This document shows positions 25,229-31,243 of a DNA stretch of 31,243 nt, piece by piece (within the stretch, counting starts at the first letter, position 1; the number at the start of each line of letters is the position of its first letter). The notes beneath the pieces are model-generated. The model saw only the letters and a program-made list of their open reading frames with translations. It had not been told where the DNA came from and ran no database searches. The position numbers and the translations under genes were made by a program. Source of the DNA: Anaeroglomus sp964550565 (GTDB taxonomy: Bacteria; Planctomycetota; Phycisphaerae; Sedimentisphaerales; Anaerohalosphaeraceae); NCBI GenBank assembly GCA_964550565.1, contig CAZKAI010000050.1:1-31243 (forward strand), read 5' to 3'.

Positions 25229-26995
25229 ATGACCCAAAAACGATTTGAAATTGAAGGCCGTCAAATAATCCTTCATACTCCCGGTTCCATTTGCACCACC
25301 GCTGGCGAACTGCTCCACAGCGAGGTCTTTGCCAAGGTGGTCCATTTATACTGTAAAACACTCGAAAAGCAGGAATCTCCGGCATGGACCCTCTTTTCGG
25401 GCTTATTCGGCAGCGATTGTTCGGACAAGATTATCGCCGTGCTGATTCAGCTTGCCGACATTTCATTAGCTGATTTGGCAGATAACCAGCCTGAACTGAA
25501 ACCGCTTCTGGACAGAACCAATCGCCTTCGGCTTCATGAGTTTGTCGAAGGGCTATACGACTTCTGGCGATCCTTTGACCGCTTTATGGTGCTGCATTCC
25601 GAACCCGGCAAGAGCAGTTTCGAACGCCGTCCCTATCGGTCGTTTAATGTCACGGTTGAAACCCTGACGCATATTGTTCGCGGCACCTATCGTGACATCT
25701 GTGAAAATATCACCGGCGACCATCCCCGCATTTACCGCCAGGTTTCAGCCGGCTGTGACATTGGTTTGATCGCCGTACCGCGTTCGACCACCCTGCCTGA
25801 AAAATATGCGTCGCAGTTAAATCTGATTCCGTTTATCCGTCAGGTCTGGATCGCCCCGCCGATGATTATCGACCCCCCGATGAATAAACGGACCGGCGAA
25901 TTCAAGAAAGTGGAGAAAAATCCGATTGATGGATTGACGCTGGATGCATCCAAGTGGATTTGCTACCCTGCCCAGGTCGGGCCAATGGTCATTTTCGTCT
26001 ATTTTCATCAGCGTATGATTGATCTGGGATGCGCCCTGTCGAACCTGTTTGAGCTGGCGACCGATGAGCAAATTGCCAAAGGGCCTGATGCGATTTACTT
26101 ATTCGGCACTGATCCGGAATTTATGAAACAGTACGGTACCATGCCGACGGTCTTCCACGAGGACAACCAGCATCAGCTTTTAGTGGCTGCGGTTCCCTGC
26201 GAGCCTCAGTACGGCTATTTTGGCTATCTCAAAAAGATGGTTCTGACGCTTCACAATATCGCGATGATGAAGAACGGCCGGATGCCCTATCATGGCGCCA
26301 TGGTGCGCATCACCCTGAAAAACGGAAAATCCGCCAATATTGTTCTGATTGGCGATACCGCAACAGGCAAATCCGAATCGCTGGAGGCATTTCGGCATAT
26401 CGGAAAAGACTTTATCCGCGAGCTGCGCATCATCGCCGATGATATGGGCTCCTTTGAAATCACCGCCGACGGCATTATCCGCGGCTACGGTACTGAAATC
26501 GGCGCATTCGTGCGACTCGATGACCTTCAGGCCGGGTATGCCTTTGAGCAAATCGACCGTGCCATCATTATGAGTCCCCAGAAAATCAACGCCCGCGTGG
26601 TCTTGCCCGTGACCAACCTCGATGAGGTGCTGCACGGATACGCGGTGGATTATGTCTTATACGCCAACAATTACGAGCAAGTTGACCAGGATCATCCTGT
26701 TCTGGAGCGATTTGATTCTCCGCAAAAGGCGATCCAGATATTCCGGGATGGCGCCAGCATGAGCAAGGGCACCACCACCTCATCGGGTCTGGTTCATAAT
26801 TATTACGCCAATATTTTCGGCGCCCCCCAGTATAAAGAGCTTCACGACAAACTGGCCAACGACCTGTTCCAGACAGCCTTTGCGAAAGGCTTGTTTGTCG
26901 GCCAGATGCGAACCCGGCTGGGTATCGACGGCTACGAAACCTCCGGCCCGGAAGAAGCCGCCAAAGCCCTGTTTGAACAAATTTCCAGGATGTAA
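25229..26995 (+). CDS. Phosphoenolpyruvate carboxykinase-like protein
   Basis: 588 aa; AAGGA lies 8 bases before the ATG. The C-terminal ~260 residues align by eye with ATP-type PEP carboxykinase. YFGYLKK (Lys336) and PYHGA (His355) keep the 19-residue spacing of the metal ligands Lys213 and His232 in E. coli PckA. The P-loop is GDTATGKS (375-382), the metal-binding Asp pair is IIADDMGS (404-405), RVVLPV carries the Arg (456), and SKGT...FGAP (513-533) matches the C-terminal lid region. The P-loop wording also recalls HPr kinase, a member of the same superfamily. The first ~325 residues are not recognised and may be a divergent PEPCK N-domain. The reaction would be oxaloacetate + ATP to PEP + CO2 + ADP, or its reverse. 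Its place between two shikimate-type enzymes suggests PEP supply (inference); a kinase role cannot be excluded. Confidence 0.8.
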   Translation: MTQKRFEIEGRQIILHTPGSICTTAGELLHSEVFAKVVHLYCKTLEKQESPAWTLFSGLFGSDCSDKIIAVLIQLADISLADLADNQPELKPLLDRTNRLRLHEFVEGLYDFWRSFDRFMVLHSEPGKSSFERRPYRSFNVTVETLTHIVRGTYRDICENITGDHPRIYRQVSAGCDIGLIAVPRSTTLPEKYASQLNLIPFIRQVWIAPPMIIDPPMNKRTGEFKKVEKNPIDGLTLDASKWICYPAQVGPMVIFVYFHQRMIDLGCALSNLFELATDEQIAKGPDAIYLFGTDPEFMKQYGTMPTVFHEDNQHQLLVAAVPCEPQYGYFGYLKKMVLTLHNIAMMKNGRMPYHGAMVRITLKNGKSANIVLIGDTATGKSESLEAFRHIGKDFIRELRIIADDMGSFEITADGIIRGYGTEIGAFVRLDDLQAGYAFEQIDRAIIMSPQKINARVVLPVTNLDEVLHGYAVDYVLYANNYEQVDQDHPVLERFDSPQKAIQIFRDGASMSKGTTTSSGLVHNYYANIFGAPQYKELHDKLANDLFQTAFAKGLFVGQMRTRLGIDGYETSGPEEAAKALFEQISRM

Positions 26996-27007
26996 GACAA
27001 ACAGGTC

Positions 27008-27036
27008 TTCACAAGGAACTCAATTTCTGGTATAAG
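27008..27036 (+). promoter_or_regulatory. Sigma-70-like promoter before the aroC-like gene
   Basis: TTCACA (27008-27013), a 17-bp spacer and TATAAG (27031-27036); each box matches the consensus at 5 of 6 positions. Transcription would start about 35 bases before the ATG at 27078. The aroC-like gene may thus be transcribed on its own as well as by read-through from the PEPCK-like gene. Confidence 0.5.
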
Positions 27037-27077
27037 ATGATTCTTTATATAGAAACCTTATTCACAGGAGGCCAGCA

Positions 27078-28406
27078 ATGATTGGTTGTCATACAGGACG
27101 ATTTTTTCAGGTTTCGGTGGCGGGAGGCTCGTATCAGGAAGGCCTGACCGCCGTGGTTCAGGGTGCCCCCCCCGCGATGAGCCTGACCGAACAGGAATTG
27201 TACGGGGATTTGCTGCTGCGAAAACCCGGGGCGGATGAATTATCCAGTCCGCGCAAGGAGCCGGATTTGCCGGTGATTTATACCGGGCTGAATGCGGCCG
27301 ATACCATCGAAAACGCAGGCAATAAAAACCTGACCAACGGGACTCCGATTACGATTCTGATTCCCAATCTGGACCGGCATTTCATTCACATCAAGCAATA
27401 CCAGGACACCAACCGCACGCCGCGGCCCGGCCATGCGTCATGGGCTTCCTTCTGCAAATACGGCCCTTGCGACGATGCCATTGGTGCGGGCATTTTCAGC
27501 GGACGATACACCTCCACGATTGTCGCCGCAGGCTACGTCGCCAAGAAGATTCTTAAGAATTTCGGCATTCACGTCTTTTCGTATATCCGTGAAGCCGCCG
27601 GCGTTCGCTGTCCGGATATGGACCACAAAACGATTTTCGATTATACCGAACGCTATAAACAGATGCGGCGGGACCTGGATCCATTCTATCAGGAAATTTA
27701 TGTCAAAGGCCTGGTGACCATGGAGATGCGGTTTCTGGAAAAAATGAAAGTTTTTGCCCAGATTGAACAGGCAATCGACGATATCCGGGCCAAGGCCCAA
27801 TTGATTTCCGCAGAGGAAGTCCGCGCCAAATACGGCGTTCATCAGGTAATCCTCAGTCCCGATATGGAAGTCGCTGAGGCCATGCTGCAGGCGTGTAATA
27901 AAATCACCCGCAGCGGAGACTCTTCCGGCGGTATTGTCGAAGTGGTGGTGACCGGTGTTCCGGTCGGCCTGGGAGAACCGGTATTTGATAAGCTGGATGC
28001 TCAACTGGGACGAATGCTCGGCATCGGCGCCGTCAAAGGCGTTGAAGTAGGAGCAGGCTTTGCCGTCAAAGATATGACCGGGATTCAGTCCAACGACGGC
28101 ATGCAGGCAGACAAAGGACAGGTACAATTCCTGAGCAACAATGCCGGCGGCATCACCGGGGGACTTTCCAGCGGTCAGGACATTGTCGTTCGCCTGGCCG
28201 TCAAACCGACTCCCACCATCGACAAGGCTCAGCAGACCATCGACAAATATACCCTTCAGAATACTCAACTGGCAGCCATTACACGGCGCGACCCAACGAT
28301 TGTCGGACGTATCTGGCCGGTCGCAGAAAATTACACCGCGATGGTTATGCTGGATAATCTGATTGCCTGGATGGGATACGAACAGCTCAAGACCCGATTT
28401 GTCTGA
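27078..28406 (+). CDS. Divergent chorismate synthase (AroC)-like protein
   Basis: AroC removes phosphate from EPSP to give chorismate, using reduced FMN. Clear family blocks are RKPG...SPRKEPD (48-64), NGTPITILIPN (87-97), TPRPGHAS (His119, the second catalytic His), FSGRYTS (for SSARET), SSGGIVEVVVTGVPVGLGEP, AVKGVEVGAGF, NNAGGITGGLSSGQ, KPTPTI, and RRDP (Asp405, usually RHD). Odd points: the N-terminal FGESHG motif aligns with AGGSYQ, so the first catalytic His becomes Tyr19; and the protein is 442 aa, with about 70-80 extra residues around 185-255 that look helical (RYKQMRRDLDPFYQEIYVKG and following). AGGAGG lies 6 bases before the ATG. It ends an aroA-like/PEPCK-like/aroC-like series. 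It may be a working variant or a paralogue with another substrate. Confidence 0.83.
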   Translation: MIGCHTGRFFQVSVAGGSYQEGLTAVVQGAPPAMSLTEQELYGDLLLRKPGADELSSPRKEPDLPVIYTGLNAADTIENAGNKNLTNGTPITILIPNLDRHFIHIKQYQDTNRTPRPGHASWASFCKYGPCDDAIGAGIFSGRYTSTIVAAGYVAKKILKNFGIHVFSYIREAAGVRCPDMDHKTIFDYTERYKQMRRDLDPFYQEIYVKGLVTMEMRFLEKMKVFAQIEQAIDDIRAKAQLISAEEVRAKYGVHQVILSPDMEVAEAMLQACNKITRSGDSSGGIVEVVVTGVPVGLGEPVFDKLDAQLGRMLGIGAVKGVEVGAGFAVKDMTGIQSNDGMQADKGQVQFLSNNAGGITGGLSSGQDIVVRLAVKPTPTIDKAQQTIDKYTLQNTQLAAITRRDPTIVGRIWPVAENYTAMVMLDNLIAWMGYEQLKTRFV

Positions 28407-28437
28407 GGTCGGACCTTCTGCGATCTATCCTTAAATC

Positions 28438-28473
28438 AAAAAAAAGGGACGCTTATGAGGGCGTCCCTTTTTT
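28438..28473. terminator. Bidirectional rho-independent terminator
   Basis: AAAAGGGACGC (28442-28452) pairs with GCGTCCCTTTT (28461-28471) around an 8-base loop. T-runs follow the stem on both strands (TTTTTT after the plus stem; A8 at 28438-28445 gives T8 on the minus strand). It separates the convergent aroC-like and secretin genes. Confidence 0.92.
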
Positions 28474-28500
28474 ATTGCTTTTACGATGTACGGCTGCGGA

Positions 28501-31243
28501 TTATTTACCCATCGCAGCGATGGCGTCTTCTTCCGCTTCATCTTTGAGCACGATGGTCGGCTTGACCAGAATCAGCAGGACACGTTTGTCCTGCACTTCG
28601 CTGCGGTTCGAGAAAAAGCGGGAGAGAATCGGAATCTTGCTGAGAATCGGAACCCCGGCTTCTCTCTCAACCTGCGCGGCCACTGTCAGACCCCCCAGGA
28701 ATACGGTTCCGCGATCCGGAATCGATACACGAGTTTGAATGGAGGAGACCTGTTCGGTCGGATAGGAAATCTGAACCCTGACTTCCTCGCCGGTGGTGGG
28801 ATTGAAACCAAGCGTCTGCTCGACCGGGTTATCTGTCAAATCAAGTGTAAAGGTCGTAACACGCAAAATCACGTATTTCATATCGGATGTGATGGTTGGT
28901 GTAATCGACAGACGTATACCGGAATCGAAATCCTCATAGGTATTTTCAATATAAGCATTGGTAATCGGCTGACCATCAGCGGGGGTAATCGTCTCCGTAC
29001 CCATCGTTGCATCTGTGCGAAGCCGACGTACCGTGGTAACCTGCAAGGTTGCGGATTCACCACTGAGCACCATTGCTTTGGGAGCCGTTAACTGGCGGGA
29101 ATTCATGTGCATTTGTGTGGCACGCAGCAGGAAGTCAACCTGCAGATCATCCAATACATAGGCAAAACCGGAAGTCATTGCAGGAGTGGCTCCGCCCAGT
29201 GTACCGCCGACCGAACTCGGTTGAGACGCCGCCGCATTATAAGAATTCTGCGTAAACATCAAATTCCCGGGGCCGGCATCACTTTCCCACTGTCCGCCGA
29301 CTTTCAACCGGTTAATCTGGACATCCAGACCAATATCTTCGAGGAAATGCTCATCAACCAGCAGGAAACGCGCTTCAATTGCAACCTGCTGTCCAAGCTG
29401 TTTTCTCATTTCATCAAGGAATTTACGTATCTTTTCGTGATTTTCCGGAGTCTGCCAGACAATCAGCTTGGTTCCCATGAACTGCTCAATACGAGCCTCA
29501 CCGCCATTGTCATACCAACTGTCCGGATCGATGGTCTGCAAAATGGTATCAATCAACTGATCGCCCATTTCACGAGAACGCCAGCTTCCCAGATACTGAC
29601 TGCCGCTGCCGGTGCTTCGACGGTTGCCTCGGTTTTGTCCGCCGCTGCTTCCGCCCTGACCGCCCTGCTGACCACCCTGCTGGCCCTGGTTTTGACCCAT
29701 CACACTGTCGCTTTCACCAACGCCCTGAATACCGCCGTTATATTCATCATAATCCGCAGGAGGACTCAGCAATTCCGCGACATCATAAACGATATTGGTA
29801 AAGGGCTTGGGCAGATAATCCACCGTGGCAATGGTCACAATACCATACTGAACCACATAGCCCAGTTCGGCCATGCCGCCGGCGCTGACCGCCTGAAGAA
29901 CGCGTTCCAGTCCAACCCGCAGGGGAACCGATACCAGGCCTTCACCGCTCAGGGTAATCGGGGTATCCTTATCAATAAAAGCGTTTTCAGTGATATCTTT
30001 CCACATCACGGCAATCGACAACTGAGGCTGAACCGAATCCCGCAGTATATTAATCGCTTCTTCGAAGGTGGTTTCAGGCGTCAGGGCCGACAGGTTCACC
30101 GGCTGATCCAGCAGTTTATTGACCGCCGCGTCTGCCGGGCTCATCTGCTCCTGAAGCAACTGCTCACGACGCTCCGAAATTTCTTTCCAGTTACGAGGAT
30201 AATTCACTTCTTTGGAGAAAGGAGTCAATTTCCCGCCGGTTTCCAGAATCAACTGCATCTCTTCTTTTTCAACTTCATGCTTGATGCGAAGCTGTTCAAC
30301 CCAGCGGATGGTATTTTCCAGCGTCTTTTTCCTGATCAGGGCATCCCGGTTGTGGGGGTCAACCGCCAGAAGCTGCTCCAACTGACCCAGGGCTTCTTCG
30401 TAGCGTTCCTCCGCTTCAAAGGCAAGAGCCCGTTCCATATAATCACTGACAGCCGTTGCACGCTGAACATCGAGGTCCTGGCGAATTTTTGTCGTTATCT
30501 GGTCGGCCTGCTCCTGCTTGATTTTGGCCTGCTGTTCGTTGAATATTTTTTCGTCTGCGGCAACAACCTCTTCCTTTTCGGTCAGCTTTTTCTTGAGGTC
30601 GGCATATTCATCACCCAGCAGCAGCCGGTTGTGTTCCAGTGTCGAGAAGGCATTTCGCAGCGATGTTCTGGCGGCAGTGAAATCCTGTTTGGCCTTGGCT
30701 TGATCCGCTTTGTTCAGGGCATCTGTAACGACCGCCCTGGTATAGCTTCGCTGAACTTCCTGTTTACGAATCACTTCCTGGATGTAGGAATTCTTCTGAG
30801 CGGGCGTTGCGGCCTGGTCGGGCTGCTCAGCGACAGTCACTTCAGTCGCAACGGGGGTTGCAACCACTTCCGCCTCAACCACAGCCGGCTGTTCAACCGT
30901 AACGTCCACCACCTCGACAGTCACCGGGGTCACAGTTGCCTCGGCCTGAACCGGAGTCGGTTCCTCGGCCTTGATCTCTCTCACCTCCACTGAAACGGGG
31001 ACGGTGGCAGGCTCGACCTGTACGGCGACAGGTTCTTCGGCCTTGATCTCTACCACTTCCACTGAAACGGGGACGGTTGCAGGTTCGACCTGCACAGGGG
31101 CAGGTTGTTCGGTCTTCACTTCAACCACTTCTACTGCAACCGGGGCTTCCACGACCTCGACCACTTCAGCAACAGGCTGCTGTGCAGATTCGGCCGGCTG
31201 AGCCTGCTGACTTAAAGACGTATTGACCTTGTCCAGGTCGGCG
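28501..31243 (-). CDS. Secretin (GspD/PilQ-like outer-membrane channel), 5' end beyond window
   Basis: The reading frame stays open to the right edge (...KVNTSLSQQAQPAESAQQ...), so the true start is outside. From N to C: a low-complexity region with four 24-residue repeats (30847-31134); coiled-coil and TPR-like helices (AEERYEEALGQLEQLLAVDP near 30370-30420); an N-domain (LNLSALTPETTFEEAINIL-type segment near 30050-30130); a Gly/Gln linker (GQQGGQQGGQGG, about 29630-29700); and an N3-like plus secretin core (QVAIEARFLLVDEHFLEDIG near 29330-29390; VPILSKIPILSRFF near 28605-28650; VLLILVKPTIV). This is the outer-membrane pore of a type II secretion or type IV pilus system. The two pilin-like genes at 2634-5773 could be clients of such a machine, though linkage is not shown. 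It ends before the bidirectional terminator. Confidence 0.92.
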   Translation of the reverse strand, partial: ADLDKVNTSLSQQAQPAESAQQPVAEVVEVVEAPVAVEVVEVKTEQPAPVQVEPATVPVSVEVVEIKAEEPVAVQVEPATVPVSVEVREIKAEEPTPVQAEATVTPVTVEVVDVTVEQPAVVEAEVVATPVATEVTVAEQPDQAATPAQKNSYIQEVIRKQEVQRSYTRAVVTDALNKADQAKAKQDFTAARTSLRNAFSTLEHNRLLLGDEYADLKKKLTEKEEVVAADEKIFNEQQAKIKQEQADQITTKIRQDLDVQRATAVSDYMERALAFEAEERYEEALGQLEQLLAVDPHNRDALIRKKTLENTIRWVEQLRIKHEVEKEEMQLILETGGKLTPFSKEVNYPRNWKEISERREQLLQEQMSPADAAVNKLLDQPVNLSALTPETTFEEAINILRDSVQPQLSIAVMWKDITENAFIDKDTPITLSGEGLVSVPLRVGLERVLQAVSAGGMAELGYVVQYGIVTIATVDYLPKPFTNIVYDVAELLSPPADYDEYNGGIQGVGESDSVMGQNQGQQGGQQGGQGGSSGGQNRGNRRSTGSGSQYLGSWRSREMGDQLIDTILQTIDPDSWYDNGGEARIEQFMGTKLIVWQTPENHEKIRKFLDEMRKQLGQQVAIEARFLLVDEHFLEDIGLDVQINRLKVGGQWESDAGPGNLMFTQNSYNAAASQPSSVGGTLGGATPAMTSGFAYVLDDLQVDFLLRATQMHMNSRQLTAPKAMVLSGESATLQVTTVRRLRTDATMGTETITPADGQPITNAYIENTYEDFDSGIRLSITPTITSDMKYVILRVTTFTLDLTDNPVEQTLGFNPTTGEEVRVQISYPTEQVSSIQTRVSIPDRGTVFLGGLTVAAQVEREAGVPILSKIPILSRFFSNRSEVQDKRVLLILVKPTIVLKDEAEEDAIAAMGK
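30847..31134 (-). repeat. Four tandem 72-bp (24-aa) Val/Glu/Pro repeats in the secretin gene
   Basis: Four in-frame units begin VEVVEVKTEQPAPV, VEVVEIKAEEPVAV, VEVREIKAEEPTPV and VEVVDVTVEQPAVV. The first two are nearly identical, and the last is the most diverged. A partial unit (VEVVEAPVAV) precedes them. The region is acidic, without Cys or Gly, and probably extended. It may span periplasm or peptidoglycan; copy number may vary between strains. Confidence 0.85.

Noticed and set aside
29107..30993. A 628-codon plus-strand frame opposite the secretin gene
   Set aside because: The minus strand encodes an unmistakable secretin. The opposite product is unstructured in composition and has no ribosome site.

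Overview
The window looks like a chromosome segment from a planctomycete, most likely class Phycisphaerae (Sedimentisphaerales-like). Three things point there: a PEP-CTERM protein with the planctomycete-style sorting tail (VPAPGAILLALAG), a dockerin-type module of the 'DLAILIQHWL ... DFDDMAILSRCWL' kind, and very large secreted beta-helix proteins beside ordinary housekeeping genes. This placement is inference from family signatures; there is no rRNA or tRNA in the window. I saw no CRISPR array, integrase, transposase or insertion sequence.

Layout. (1) 1-1692: degenerate short repeats, then lipB-lipA (lipoate attachment and synthesis), nearly touching. (2) 1751-6056, plus strand: a PEP-CTERM secreted protein, two paralogous PilX/pseudopilin-like envelope proteins, and a 64-residue acidic secreted peptide, closed by a rho-independent terminator. 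(3) 6071-9246, minus strand: hemL, a Cys-rich four-helix membrane protein and a 3-hydroxyisobutyrate-dehydrogenase-like reductase, apparently one operon behind a good sigma-70-like promoter. (4) 9355-11653: comM/yifB (minus), a 439-bp non-coding gap holding a strong candidate for an orphan structured ncRNA on the plus strand (own promoter, two 8-bp helices, own terminator), and a small conserved-looking protein gene. (5) 11675-23359, minus strand: one giant gene of about 3,894 codons encoding a secreted S8 (subtilisin) protease fused to three successive right-handed beta-helix modules with Gly-rich loops, a dockerin-like pair, and Ig/Fn3-like domains at both ends. (6) 23863-28406, plus strand: an AroA-like (EPSP synthase) enzyme, a PEP-carboxykinase-like enzyme and a divergent AroC-like (chorismate synthase) enzyme. 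(7) 28501 to the window edge, minus strand: a secretin (GspD/PilQ-like) whose N-terminus lies beyond the window and which carries four 24-residue Val/Glu/Pro repeats.

The most interesting unit is region 6. The PEPCK-like protein keeps the catalytic Lys, His, P-loop, Asp-Asp and Arg of PEP carboxykinases, so it could make PEP, the substrate of the neighbouring AroA-like enzyme. By eye alignment the AroA-like enzyme differs at several shikimate-3-phosphate pocket positions, and the AroC-like enzyme has Tyr in place of the first catalytic His and an extra helical insertion. Either this lineage has a drifted but working shikimate end-pathway with dedicated PEP supply, or it has a parallel, undescribed enolpyruvyl pathway. 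The ncRNA candidate and the giant protease/beta-helix protein are the next most interesting items.
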